NCBI GenBank assembly: GCA_900318395.1
Contig: ONKL01000008.1
Coordinates: 1-61,895, forward strand
Source of the DNA: an uncultured Prevotella sp.
Lineage (GTDB): Bacteria; Bacteroidota; Bacteroidia; Bacteroidales; Bacteroidaceae
Reading direction: 5' to 3'
DNA: 61,895 bases
How positions within the stretch are numbered: the stretch's first letter is position 1; every line of letters begins with the position of its first letter. Below the pieces are notes generated by a model that saw only the letters and a program-made list of their open reading frames with translations, did no database searches and was not told the DNA's origin. Positions 16,387 through 25,453 of the stretch are shown in pieces. The translations under genes were made by a program, and so were the position numbers.

Positions 16387-17610
16387 ATGCAATTACCTGA
16401 GGATTTCAAACGTGAAACGAGGCTGGTAATGGGCGACGAGCGCTTTAACCGTTTCATGGGAGCCTTCGATGAGGAGCCCCCCGTCAGCATACGCTTGAAC
16501 CCGAGACGCCACATTCCACATTCCACATTCCACATTCCACAAGAAAGAATCCCCTGGTGTGAAGAAGGCTATTATCTCGCCGGGCGACCTCAGTTCACCT
16601 TCGATCCACTCTTCCATGCCGGCTGTTATTACGTACAGGAGGCGGCATCGATGTTCGTCACCCATATCATCAGGAGTGTCGATATCCCCACTCCCAAGCG
16701 AGCTTTGGATCTCTGTGCTGCTCCTGGTGGAAAATCTACCGCTCTGCTCAGCGTATTGCCCGACGACTGCACGCTGGTGAGCAATGAGCCCATCAGTAAT
16801 CGTGCACAGATCCTGTTGGAGAACATCACTAAATGGGGCTATCCCAACAGCATGGTGACCAACAACTATCCGCGTGATTTCCGCAAGGCCAAGCTCACGT
16901 TCGACCTCATTCTGTGTGACGTGCCCTGTTCTGGCGAAGGCATGTTCCGCAAGGATCCTGCCACCATCGGCGAGTGGAGTCAGCAGAATGTGGAGAAGTG
17001 CTGGCGACTGCAGCGCGAGATTGTAGCCGATGCCTGGGAGTGTCTTGCTCCTGGCGGACTCCTCATATATAGTACGTGTACATTTAATCTAAAAGAGAAC
17101 GAAGAGAACGTGCGCTGGATTCTCGAGAACTTCGATGCCGAGGCGCTCAATATTCCCACCGACCCTTCGTGGAATATCACGGGTTCGCTTTTAGAGGGTT
17201 TCACCGCCCCCGTTTATCGTTTCATCCCAGGTATCACCCGCAGCGAAGGTCTCTTCGTCTGTGTGATCAGGAAACGGGGGACGAGGAATGAGGATACTCT
17301 GACGAAGGAAAAGTTGGAGAAAACAAGATGCCTCAAAGTTCTAGACCCAAGTAATCTCCTTCCTCCTTCCTCGATCCTCCTTCCTCGAATAAACATCGAC
17401 TACCCCGAGGCCTTGAAATATCTGCGTGGCGAGGCGTTAGTATTGCCTGCTGACACCCCACGCGGTATCGTCAATATCACTTATAAAGGTATTGTCCTTG
17501 GGCCAGCCAAGAACATCGGCAATCGCGCCAACAACCTCTATCCTAAGGCCTGGCGCATCAAAACAACCCATCTTCCAGCAGAAGAAGTTAAAATCATAGA
17601 TATACAATGA
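16387..17610 (+). CDS. NOL1/NOP2/Sun-family 16S rRNA m5C methyltransferase (RsmF-like)
   Basis: 407 residues. The SAM-binding motif is [17 protein letters not shown]. The two catalytic cysteines are in [14 protein letters not shown] and [15 protein letters not shown], as in RsmB/RsmF. The C-terminal PUA-like part (about 335-407) fits RsmF-type enzymes that methylate 16S rRNA cytosine. Two heptad-repeat arrays lie inside the gene and are translated: [11 protein letters not shown] near residue 45, in the loop before the catalytic domain, and [12 protein letters not shown] near residue 330, between catalytic and C-terminal domains. Both are domain-boundary loops. The stop overlaps the thyA start as ATGA. 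Confidence 0.88.
   Translation: MQLPEDFKRETRLVMGDERFNRFMGAFDEEPPVSIRLNPRRHIPHSTFHIPQERIPWCEEGYYLAGRPQFTFDPLFHAGCYYVQEAASMFVTHIIRSVDIPTPKRALDLCAAPGGKSTALLSVLPDDCTLVSNEPISNRAQILLENITKWGYPNSMVTNNYPRDFRKAKLTFDLILCDVPCSGEGMFRKDPATIGEWSQQNVEKCWRLQREIVADAWECLAPGGLLIYSTCTFNLKENEENVRWILENFDAEALNIPTDPSWNITGSLLEGFTAPVYRFIPGITRSEGLFVCVIRKRGTRNEDTLTKEKLEKTRCLKVLDPSNLLPPSSILLPRINIDYPEALKYLRGEALVLPADTPRGIVNITYKGIVLGPAKNIGNRANNLYPKAWRIKTTHLPAEEVKIIDIQ
16510..16541. repeat. Heptad tandem repeat inside the rRNA methyltransferase gene (array 1)
   Basis: Four exact CACATTC units plus CACA. Translated in frame as part of [11 protein letters not shown]. Confidence 0.9.
17356..17387. repeat. Heptad tandem repeat inside the rRNA methyltransferase gene (array 2)
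   Basis: Units CTCCTTC, CTCCTTC, CTCGATC, CTCCTTC and CTCG. Translated as [10 protein letters not shown]. Confidence 0.85.
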
Positions 17611-18401
17611 AACAGTATTTAGACATCCTCAACCGAATCCTTACCGAAGGTACTGAAAAGGGCGACCGTACAGGTACCGGCACCATCAGCATCTTCGGTA
17701 CACAGAGTCGCTATAACCTTGACGACGGTTTCCCGCTGCTCACAACGAAAAAGCTCCACTTGAAGAGTATCATCTACGAACTGCTGTGGTTCCTGAAAGG
17801 CGATACCAACGTGAAATATCTGCAGGAGCATGGCGTACGCATCTGGAATGAGTGGGCTGATGAGAATGGTGAACTCGGCCCCGTCTATGGTCACCAGTGG
17901 CGCTCGTGGCCTGACTATAAAGGAGGTACTATCGACCAGATTCAGTATGTGCTCGATCAGTTGAAGAACAATCCCAACTCTCGTCGTATGATTGTCTCTG
18001 CCTGGAACGTGGCCGAGGTCAATGAGATGGCATTGCCACCCTGTCACACCATCTTCCAGTTTTATGTGGCAGGCGACCGTCTGTCCCTGCAACTCTACCA
18101 GCGCTCAGCCGACACCTTCCTGGGTGTGCCCTTCAACATCGCCTCTTATGCTCTGTTGCTGCAGATGATGGCACAGGTGACGGGCTACAAGGCTGGCGAC
18201 TTCATTCACACCACGGGCGACACTCACCTCTACCTGAACCATATTGAGCAGGCCAAGCTACAGCTCACCCGTGAGCCGCGTCCCCTGCCCAGGATGATAC
18301 TCAACCCCGATGTGAAGAGTCTCTTCGACTTCAAGTACGAGGACTTCCAACTCGAAGGCTACGATCCCCACCCCCACATCAAGGCGGAAGTGAGTGTCTA
18401 G
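17607..18401 (+). CDS. thyA: Thymidylate synthase
   Basis: 264 residues, the standard ThyA length. Converts dUMP to dTMP using methylene-tetrahydrofolate. The catalytic Cys is in [13 protein letters not shown], the phosphate-binding region is [20 protein letters not shown], and the folate contacts lie in the conserved end ([16 protein letters not shown]). The N-terminal [18 protein letters not shown] is intact. The start overlaps the preceding gene by 4 bp, and folA follows 53 bp downstream, matching the pathway: DHFR regenerates the dihydrofolate made here. Confidence 0.98.
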   Translation: MKQYLDILNRILTEGTEKGDRTGTGTISIFGTQSRYNLDDGFPLLTTKKLHLKSIIYELLWFLKGDTNVKYLQEHGVRIWNEWADENGELGPVYGHQWRSWPDYKGGTIDQIQYVLDQLKNNPNSRRMIVSAWNVAEVNEMALPPCHTIFQFYVAGDRLSLQLYQRSADTFLGVPFNIASYALLLQMMAQVTGYKAGDFIHTTGDTHLYLNHIEQAKLQLTREPRPLPRMILNPDVKSLFDFKYEDFQLEGYDPHPHIKAEVSV

Positions 18402-18410
18402 TTTATAATG

Positions 18411-18438
18411 TTTACAGTTGACGGTTTACAGTTGACAG
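18411..18438. repeat. Heptad tandem repeat between thyA and folA
   Basis: Four units alternating TTTACAG and TTGACGG/TTGACAG, filling most of the thyA-folA spacer. Confidence 0.85.
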
Positions 18439-18454
18439 ATGAAAACATAATAAT

Positions 18455-18964
18455 ATGATAACGATTATTGCAGCGGTGGCGAAGGACAGAGCCATCGGAT
18501 ATAAGAACAAGCTGATCTACTGGCTGCCCAACGACTTGAAGCGCTTTAAGGCGCTCACCACAGGACATACGATCATCATGGGCCGCAACACCTTTCTCTC
18601 TCTGCCGAAGGGTGCCTTGCCCAATCGAAGGAATATAGTCCTCAGCAAGAGTTTCGGAAATGAAAAGAGAGAAGTGAAAAGTGAAAAGTTTCCTGGCTGT
18701 GATGTCTACCCCTCATTAGAAGAGGCTCTGCAGCACTGCACTCATGACGAGGACATCTACATCATCGGCGGTGCAAGCGTCTATCGCCAGGCGCTCCCCG
18801 TTGCCGACCGCCTCTGTCTCACGGAGATTGACGACACGCCAGCAGAAGCTGACACTTTCTTCCCCGAGTATCATACAGAGTGGCAGGAAGCATCACGCGA
18901 AGACCACTCCACCGACGAGCGACATCAGTACCCCTATGCTTTCGTCGACTACATCCGGAAATAA
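18455..18964 (+). CDS. folA: Dihydrofolate reductase
   Basis: 169 residues. Reduces dihydrofolate to tetrahydrofolate with NADPH. Conserved parts: ITIIAAVAKDRAIGYKNKLI, YWLPNDLKRFKALTTGHTII, MGRNTFLSLP, and the NADPH motif IYIIGGASVYRQAL. The loop after IVLSKSF contains GNEKREVKSEKFPG. Most of it is encoded by a short AGTGAAA-type heptad repeat, so this surface loop seems to have been extended by the repeat. In an apparent unit with thyA. Confidence 0.96.
   Translation: MITIIAAVAKDRAIGYKNKLIYWLPNDLKRFKALTTGHTIIMGRNTFLSLPKGALPNRRNIVLSKSFGNEKREVKSEKFPGCDVYPSLEEALQHCTHDEDIYIIGGASVYRQALPVADRLCLTEIDDTPAEADTFFPEYHTEWQEASREDHSTDERHQYPYAFVDYIRK
18666..18689. repeat. Heptad tandem repeat inside folA
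   Basis: AGTGAAA-type units with a degenerate first copy, translated as EKREVKSEK. Confidence 0.7.
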
Positions 18965-18997
18965 AATCAATAAATATAAAACTTAATCCAACATCTT

Positions 18998-19432
18998 ATG
19001 GCTTTAACAGCACGCTTACAATTTGGTGACAACAGCACCAAGACCTATCCCAAAGAGTTTTTGGTAGAAAACTGCCGTTGTCACTTTTCACGCCATTATG
19101 ACTTGGCGTACCCCGATACCGATGCCCGTTGTGAGCGCGTAGAACTTACTGTGGTGGCGCCCGGTAAGGACGACCTCACGCTCTACGACTGGTATATCAA
19201 CGGTGAACCCATGAACGGGCGAGTCATCTTCGATCTCACACCCTCAGTCAAAGCAATTCACCAACCAGCCATCGGCGAGCTCTCCTTCGAATCGGCCTAC
19301 TGCTTCTCGATAGCAGAAGACTACAAGTTGGGCAGTCGTATGCGACGCTTGATCAGACTCTCTTTTGTTGCCGATACCATCTCTATCGACAACGTGGAAT
19401 TCCACAATCCGTATAATCAACAAACCCAATAA
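18998..19432 (+). CDS. Type VI secretion tube protein, Hcp/TssD-like (copy 1)
   Basis: 144 residues. Shows the Bacteroidota TssD pattern: MALTARLQFGDN, a central LTLYDWYINGEPMNGRVIFD (the 'hot-dog' of small beta strands with a helix), then IGELSFESAYCFSIAEDYKL and a final strand RRLIRLSFVADTISIDNVEF. TssD proteins stack into the tube expelled by the contractile sheath and may carry small effectors. It is the first gene of a five-gene unit (12, 2, 1 and 6 bp gaps) and begins only 33 bp after folA, without a clear promoter box in between. Confidence 0.75.
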   Translation: MALTARLQFGDNSTKTYPKEFLVENCRCHFSRHYDLAYPDTDARCERVELTVVAPGKDDLTLYDWYINGEPMNGRVIFDLTPSVKAIHQPAIGELSFESAYCFSIAEDYKLGSRMRRLIRLSFVADTISIDNVEFHNPYNQQTQ

Positions 19433-19444
19433 AGACTTGACACG

Positions 19445-19924
19445 ATGCCACAAAAATTATCCAACCACCTGAAAGCCGTTATCTATCCAGAGAATCTGCT
19501 GGAGAATGACGTCAGAATATTAAGAGAGCACTGTGCTATGATAACCCAGTTTTCCTACCAGTGCAGTCGTAGTCGCAACGATGCCGGCTACCCTTACGGC
19601 AAGACGCTCCCATCAACCATCGACTTCACCGTGCGCCTGGGGGTTCCTGAAGACGGGAAACTCTACTACGAGCAAATGCATCAGAACCAGCCAGCCACTT
19701 TCACCTTCATCTTCAACGCCACCTTTGGAGCCTACGAGCGACTGGCCGACTACGAAGACGCCATGATCGTAAAAGGCTTCGTCGTAGATGTCGAAGACGA
19801 CTATACCTCAGCCGATGGCGAAGATGCCGAGCAGATGCTCGTACACGTACGCCTGCTGATCAATTCCATCATCTATAACGGCAGAGATAGAAACAGGACT
19901 TTAGAAATTTATAAATCCAACTGA
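19445..19924 (+). CDS. Second Hcp/TssD-like protein
   Basis: 159 residues. Less typical than the first copy but with a similar beta-rich order: a basic N-terminus (MPQKLSNHLKAVIYPEN), FSYQCSRSRNDAGYPYGKTL, then STIDFTVRLGVPEDGKLYYE, ATFTFIFNATF and a last strand QMLVHVRLLINSIIYNG. Stop and next start are separated by 2 bp. It may be an alternate tube subunit, a tube-spike adaptor, or an Hcp variant specialised for one cargo. The assignment rests on position between Hcp and VgrG plus overall pattern. Confidence 0.6.
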   Translation: MPQKLSNHLKAVIYPENLLENDVRILREHCAMITQFSYQCSRSRNDAGYPYGKTLPSTIDFTVRLGVPEDGKLYYEQMHQNQPATFTFIFNATFGAYERLADYEDAMIVKGFVVDVEDDYTSADGEDAEQMLVHVRLLINSIIYNGRDRNRTLEIYKSN

Positions 19925-19926
19925 TT

Positions 19927-22900
19927 ATGTCAACATCAGATTACAAACTAACTATCGGCAACGTTACCTATAAGCTGGACCAAGCAACTACAAGCACCAA
20001 ACTTGGCAACGTTACGCTGACAAAACTCACATTCGACAAAGGCATCTACCGCCCAGGCGAAATCCATGCCACCTTCACCATCACATCGACCACAGCCAAA
20101 AGTTCTGATATCAAAAGCGAACTCGTGGAGAATTCTACCGACGGTCGATTGAAGGTTTCACTTAGCTACAGTGATAAGGTTACCTATGCCGCCAACTATT
20201 ACGTCTTCAAGTTCAGGCCATTCTTTAAGAAAGTCTCAGGCGCCACTACCATTACCGTCGAGCTGGACATTTTCAGTCAGGACAAACTGCTCACTTTCGA
20301 CAAATACTCAAAGGCCTATACCGGTAGAAAGCTTGGCACCTATATCTTCAAGGAGAAGATGCCCGTTTCTGTCAGTTCCAATAAGGATTCCGTGAGCAAT
20401 GACCTCCAGATCATCAGTTTCACCGACACCTCCAAAGATAACACAAAGAACGAATTCATGCAGCCCTACCTCGTACAGTATAACGAGAGCTACTACGACT
20501 TTCTCAAGCGCACGGCCAACCGCTGTGGTGAATTCCTCTATCACGAGAACGGCCAGCTCAATCTGGGAATGCAAATCACCGATAAGACGGCCGATACATA
20601 CCAGTTCTCAGACAAGGCTTCAGAATACCATTTCGAGGACATTTACGAAGGCAGCTTCAGCAGTGGCAGCTTCGGTTATAAATATCTGGAAGATGCGGAT
20701 AAGCAAGATTATCCCTATAACGACCCTTTGGCTAATGATGACTACCTCGACAAGATTGAGAAGAATTATACCAGTTACAAGGATGAGCTGTTCGATGTCA
20801 GAAGAAATGCGGCTGGGGTTATCTGTGATGCCCTGAATGCTACTTCTATGGGTGAAATTATTAGCAACATGGCCTTCTCTGCCGCATTCCAGCTGGCTGC
20901 AGCAGGTATTAACATGGGGACCAAAAACAAAAACAACAAGAACGTTAACATCAATCCTTGGGAAGGTGATAGCTATAAGGAGAACTGGAATGGTGAAGAA
21001 CTGCGCCAGTTTGGCACGGGCGTCGACAACATCTCAAACATCAAAGCCGGTGAAGCTACTAATCTCTATGCCATATTCTACGATTCGGTTCGAAAACAGC
21101 AGAAACTGGTTGGAGAGAATGCCCTGATCCTCAACTTCGAGGGCGACCTTCAGGACTTGAAGATCGGCGACAAGATCAAGGTTGAGAGCAAATACTATCT
21201 TGTCATCGATGTCAAAGGTAACTTATACCATAACGATGAAAATAATAAATATGTCATAGAGCAGCAGGTGTTAGCCATCCCGTTCTTCGAGACAGGTGAA
21301 GACTTAAAAAATCCCACCTGTATCCCCATTCCGCCGATGCTCCCCGATACCACCATCCGCGAGTCAAAGGCACAGCCCGCTGTCGTCGTTGAGAATCTCG
21401 ACCCTAAAAAGATCGGTCGTGTGCGCGTCAGGTTTGCCTGGCAGAAAGACGACGATGATGTCTCTCCTTGGATTCGTATCTCAATGCCCTTTGCAACCGA
21501 TGGCGGCGGCATCAAGTTCATACCCGAACCTGATGATGAGGTTATGATCGACTTTATCGATGGTAACGTCGAGCGTCCCTACGTATGCGGTTCCCTGCTC
21601 TCTCCAAAGAGCAACGGCATCTGGGGGTCACTTCCCGATCGCACAATCACATCACACAATGGACATAGCATCACTTTCAACGATGATCCAGGCGGCCACC
21701 AATTCTTTGCGAACATGCTACCTATCATCAGTGGTCTCAACAGTTTCATCCCTAACGATCTGTGGCCAGAATATGACGATAAAGGATTTAGTTCGTTGGT
21801 TGGTGGTACAACCATCTCAGACCGTTGCGGATTCTATAAGATTGAAATGAACACGACCACACGTAGCATACTCATCAAGTCATCTCTCGGCGACATTTCC
21901 CTGAATGCTTTCACGGGCATCAGTATCAATGCGCCCAACGGCGACATCTCCATCAAAGGCAAGAATGTGGAAATCGAAGCAGCCAATAAGGTCAGCATCA
22001 CCTCAGGCAAGAACATCAGTAGTCGCTATTTCACCGATTCCGGTCTCGATGGTAATAGCTCAAAATGGGAAAGATTCTTACAAGCTTCAGGCAGAAGTGT
22101 TATGGATGCTGCATATAATTTCACCAGGACTACAGTCGATCATCTTGTGAGCAAGTTCTATGATGTGACTCTGATCAGAACTTTGATTGAGGTCTTCACC
22201 CGCCCCATCGATGGCACAACCTCCATCAAATCGTTCACCTTCGTACAGGTTGAGGCAGGAAAAGGTTCTGCAGAATATCCTTACCAGGCCTACCGTAAAG
22301 AGCAGACCTCAGAGGCTGATTACACAAAACTGGAGAATTCTATAAAAAAAGTAAATGAAGAAGTCGGGAGCCGCATCAAAACGATTAAAGATTCATATAG
22401 TAAATTGTGTACTGCTATCAAAGGCTTTGCCGACATCTCTGGTACTGGGGATGATATGCTTAACAAGGATGAGGCCGTCATCTCATTCAGCAGCATCATG
22501 ACGAAAGGCTGGGATAACAAGTCCTCCGATTTTAAAGATGACGACTTTAATCTAGATAAAATACCCGTTAAGAAATACAACGAAGACGAAGTTCTGGAAA
22601 AAGTCAAAACAGACACAGGACTCACAGGAAAGCCCGACATAAATAAATTCACGAGAGACACAAGGAATTTCTATTACGAAGATCTAAAAAAATGGGATGA
22701 TAGTTACAAAATCCGTTCCAAAGAAGCTAAAGATGAAGTCGCCAAGTTCAATGCTAACCAGCAGACTCAGATTAAAAATTTGGCTAAAAATTTAGCTGCA
22801 GAATTTGTGAATCTTGAGAAGTCTTTCGAAGACCTGGCACTAACTAATAGCGACAAGATGTTTACGAATGAGGTACAGACAGCCCTTAACACGATCTTCG

Positions 22901-23442
22901 ACGAACTGAAAGGCAAAGATGGTATTCTCAAGACCATCAACGATAAGAGCCTGACCAAGGATAGCCAAGAAGATAAGACCATCAATTGGGATGACCTGAC
23001 CAATCTCTATAGAAGGAAAGCAGTGTTTAAGCTTGTCGCAGAAGCCTGCTCGAAGGTAGCAGCTACAGATAAGGTGAAGCTGAGTGCCACATACGATGGA
23101 AGTAAAGATGTTGCTGACGATAGTGCATGGAAATCGCTAGTTGAAAGTTGGGTCACAGAACCCAGTGCAGCCGAGCCAAAAGCCATCTTGGATTATGGAG
23201 GTAGCCTGTTCAAAGACGGTTTTACGAAGGAATGGCTTTGGGATACATTTGCCAGTCCCTGGGTGGACACGACCTACAACCGTCGCCGCTGGGCAACAGG
23301 TTCCAACGGCAAAATCCTGCTGTCCGACTCTCCTGATAGTACTATCAGTTTCGACCCCACAGGCGCTTCTAAAGCTCTGAAGAATTTAATTATGTCTGAT
23401 AAGGCTGTAGACGCAATCATAAACAGTATAAAGTCATTGTAA
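19927..23442 (+). CDS. VgrG/TssI spike protein with a long C-terminal extension
   Basis: 1171 residues. The N-terminal gp27-like part (LTIGNVTYKL; YNESYYDFLKRTANRCGEFL YHENGQL) leads to a gp5 OB-fold at about 470-560 (PAVVVENLDPKKIGRVRVRF, SPWIRISMPFA, IPEPDDEVMIDFIDGNVERP YVCGSL). A short beta-needle follows (DISLNAFTGISINAPNGDIS, IKGKNVEIEAANKV, about 650-695). From about residue 700 there are roughly 470 additional residues, largely helical and charged, ending WVDTTYNRRRWATGSNGKIL and then ISFDPTGAS. I cannot assign this extension. VgrG C-terminal extensions often are effectors or effector adaptors, so it is a candidate toxin or scaffold. No PAAR protein or immunity gene is recognisable nearby. 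Confidence 0.85.
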   Translation: MSTSDYKLTIGNVTYKLDQATTSTKLGNVTLTKLTFDKGIYRPGEIHATFTITSTTAKSSDIKSELVENSTDGRLKVSLSYSDKVTYAANYYVFKFRPFFKKVSGATTITVELDIFSQDKLLTFDKYSKAYTGRKLGTYIFKEKMPVSVSSNKDSVSNDLQIISFTDTSKDNTKNEFMQPYLVQYNESYYDFLKRTANRCGEFLYHENGQLNLGMQITDKTADTYQFSDKASEYHFEDIYEGSFSSGSFGYKYLEDADKQDYPYNDPLANDDYLDKIEKNYTSYKDELFDVRRNAAGVICDALNATSMGEIISNMAFSAAFQLAAAGINMGTKNKNNKNVNINPWEGDSYKENWNGEELRQFGTGVDNISNIKAGEATNLYAIFYDSVRKQQKLVGENALILNFEGDLQDLKIGDKIKVESKYYLVIDVKGNLYHNDENNKYVIEQQVLAIPFFETGEDLKNPTCIPIPPMLPDTTIRESKAQPAVVVENLDPKKIGRVRVRFAWQKDDDDVSPWIRISMPFATDGGGIKFIPEPDDEVMIDFIDGNVERPYVCGSLLSPKSNGIWGSLPDRTITSHNGHSITFNDDPGGHQFFANMLPIISGLNSFIPNDLWPEYDDKGFSSLVGGTTISDRCGFYKIEMNTTTRSILIKSSLGDISLNAFTGISINAPNGDISIKGKNVEIEAANKVSITSGKNISSRYFTDSGLDGNSSKWERFLQASGRSVMDAAYNFTRTTVDHLVSKFYDVTLIRTLIEVFTRPIDGTTSIKSFTFVQVEAGKGSAEYPYQAYRKEQTSEADYTKLENSIKKVNEEVGSRIKTIKDSYSKLCTAIKGFADISGTGDDMLNKDEAVISFSSIMTKGWDNKSSDFKDDDFNLDKIPVKKYNEDEVLEKVKTDTGLTGKPDINKFTRDTRNFYYEDLKKWDDSYKIRSKEAKDEVAKFNANQQTQIKNLAKNLAAEFVNLEKSFEDLALTNSDKMFTNEVQTALNTIFDELKGKDGILKTINDKSLTKDSQEDKTINWDDLTNLYRRKAVFKLVAEACSKVAATDKVKLSATYDGSKDVADDSAWKSLVESWVTEPSAAEPKAILDYGGSLFKDGFTKEWLWDTFASPWVDTTYNRRRWATGSNGKILLSDSPDSTISFDPTGASKALKNLIMSDKAVDAIINSIKSL

Positions 23443-23443
23443 T

Positions 23444-25447
23444 ATGTTAGGAATAGATTTTAGTGACTGGCTTACCGCCTTAGGTAAGTTCCAGGCCAGT
23501 GTAGCAAGCGATCTCGACGAAATCCGCAAGCAGAAAGCTGAGATTCAGCAGCTCAAGAACGATATATTCAGTCAGGTGGCTCAGGGGCGCGTTATTCGCG
23601 ACGACCAGCGCCTCGTGCTCTCTGCCCCAGAGATCATCATCGGCAATGTCGATGCCAGCGGCACCCTTCTCTCCGAAGGTGGAGCCATCGTCATCCGTGG
23701 CCAGAAGGTGGGCCTTGAAGGCGTAGGCGCCAGCGGTGCCGTAGCAACCAAGGCTACGACCATCTCGCAGGAAGCCGTCGATCCAGGCCTTGACGGCATT
23801 GAGGACGTGGTACACAGCGGGTCATCCATCATCCAGCATGCCAAGCGCATCGCTATCCAGAGTAACGACTGCGAGGATGATGGTTTCTTCATCGACTCAC
23901 CTCGCACTACAGGTGCCCCAGGCGTACGTATCCATGCCGATCAACGCGTGGAAATCGACTCTTCCGTCTCTTCCGAGCTCTACTCTGATCAAGTTACCAA
24001 CAAACTGACCAGTGTCACCAGTGCCGTCACATCGCTTACCAGCGACGCCGTTTCGGCTATGACGACTGCCACGACTCTCATCGGCGAGATGGAAGCCCTC
24101 CTCTTGTTACAAGATCCTCTCACAGTCGATGAAGTGGTGATGCGCGCCTCTATGCAGGAACTCGACAGTCTGACGGAGCAATACAATGCTCTGCTACCCT
24201 CCGTCTGCAGTGCCATCAACCGTGCCATCGATGCCATCTCGCGACAGGCAGAGGCCACGCGCAAGATGACGGCCCTTCAGGCCAAGCAGCTCGAACTCAC
24301 CACCTCCACAGGCTCGTTTACCGACGATCCTACAGGTGCTTCACTCTCCATCACTGCCGAACAGATGGAGTTCGCCTCCATTGACGGCGACGGTAACATC
24401 CGCACCAATCCTGAGGCTGCCATCCGGCTGCAGACTGGTAAGGTCGATATCTCCTGCAAGAAGTCCGACGGCTCACTTATCGATGAGAGCTACGTCAACA
24501 TTGCCACTCACGATGTCAACATCTCAACCATCAATACGACGCCAGCAGAAAGTGAGGATGGCGACAGCACCTTTGAGACCGTCGGTACCGTCAACATCAC
24601 GGCAAAAGAAGTTTCCGTCAACGCCCTCGACAGTGGCGACGACGGTATGGTACAGACGGCCGACAGCCGCTTCAGTGTGAGAATGCAGGACAGCGTCATC
24701 CTCTCCTTCGACAACGAGGGCAACAGCACCGGCACCTTTGCCGTGCAGACCGCCGACATGCAATTCTGTTCCAAGGACTCTGAGGGCAACAGCTCTGGCT
24801 CGTTCAACGTGAACGCCAAGGACTTCGCCCTCCAGTCTGTCGACAAGGACGGCACCGCCACAGGTACAGCCACCATCCTTGCAGCCGATACCGCCATCAA
24901 TGCGCTCGACAAGGACGGTAAGGCCATCGGGCAAATCAGCCTCAACGGCAAGGACGTCTTCGTCAAGTCGATGGACACCAGCACCTCCGACGGCTCGGAC
25001 TCGGGCCTTGCAGCAGGCGGCAACATGGTGCTCGTGGCAGAGAACATGTATGTGGGCCGTACCTCCGACGACATTGTCAGCACCCAGCTGCAGCTCACTT
25101 CCGACAAGACCGCCATCTTCGGTACAACCACCGCAGAGATGCAGCAGGGCGATGCCAAGGCCGTCGTACAGCTCGACGGTGGCAACGTGGCCCTCAGCGG
25201 TTCGAAGGCCGAATACTACGGCGAGAATACCCTCTACGGCAAGACCACTTTCAAAGCCGATGCCACAATGACGAAACTTACCGCCGACAACATCGAGGCC
25301 AAGACCTCGTTCAAGTCGAAGAACATCAGCGACGGTATTGCCGTGCCAGGCGCTCCCTCTTCATCCAAGCTCAGTGCAAAGCTCTCGAAGGCCGATGCAC
25401 CGACGCCCGCAACCAGACCCAGTAACAGTGATAACGAAAGCGAATAA
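23444..25447 (+). CDS. Unassigned beta-repeat protein in the T6SS cassette
   Basis: 667 residues, no recognised family. N-terminal coiled coil (about 15-50: FQASVASDLDEIRKQKAEIQ). A first beta-rich part follows (RLVLSAPEIIIGNVDASGTL; GAIVIRGQKVGLEG; VRIHADQRVEI), then a helical stretch about 175-290 and a second beta-rich region. Residues 417-504 hold four tandem 22-residue repeats of pattern S.D.[ED]G...G....V....D (SFDNEGNSTG, SKDSEGNSSG, SVDKDGTATG, ALDKDGKAIG). The strand register resembles the needle region of VgrG and other beta-solenoid spikes. The Pro/Ser-rich tail is probably disordered. Made 1 bp after the VgrG stop, so probably a structural partner, spike extension or cargo carrier; function unknown. 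Confidence 0.6.
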   Translation: MLGIDFSDWLTALGKFQASVASDLDEIRKQKAEIQQLKNDIFSQVAQGRVIRDDQRLVLSAPEIIIGNVDASGTLLSEGGAIVIRGQKVGLEGVGASGAVATKATTISQEAVDPGLDGIEDVVHSGSSIIQHAKRIAIQSNDCEDDGFFIDSPRTTGAPGVRIHADQRVEIDSSVSSELYSDQVTNKLTSVTSAVTSLTSDAVSAMTTATTLIGEMEALLLLQDPLTVDEVVMRASMQELDSLTEQYNALLPSVCSAINRAIDAISRQAEATRKMTALQAKQLELTTSTGSFTDDPTGASLSITAEQMEFASIDGDGNIRTNPEAAIRLQTGKVDISCKKSDGSLIDESYVNIATHDVNISTINTTPAESEDGDSTFETVGTVNITAKEVSVNALDSGDDGMVQTADSRFSVRMQDSVILSFDNEGNSTGTFAVQTADMQFCSKDSEGNSSGSFNVNAKDFALQSVDKDGTATGTATILAADTAINALDKDGKAIGQISLNGKDVFVKSMDTSTSDGSDSGLAAGGNMVLVAENMYVGRTSDDIVSTQLQLTSDKTAIFGTTTAEMQQGDAKAVVQLDGGNVALSGSKAEYYGENTLYGKTTFKADATMTKLTADNIEAKTSFKSKNISDGIAVPGAPSSSKLSAKLSKADAPTPATRPSNSDNESE

Positions 25448-25453
25448 ACCACA

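Noticed and set aside
24508-25185. A 225-residue minus-strand frame within the 667-residue protein gene
   Set aside because: Antisense to a gene with clear protein repeats; low-complexity Ser/Val/Leu translation, no promoter.
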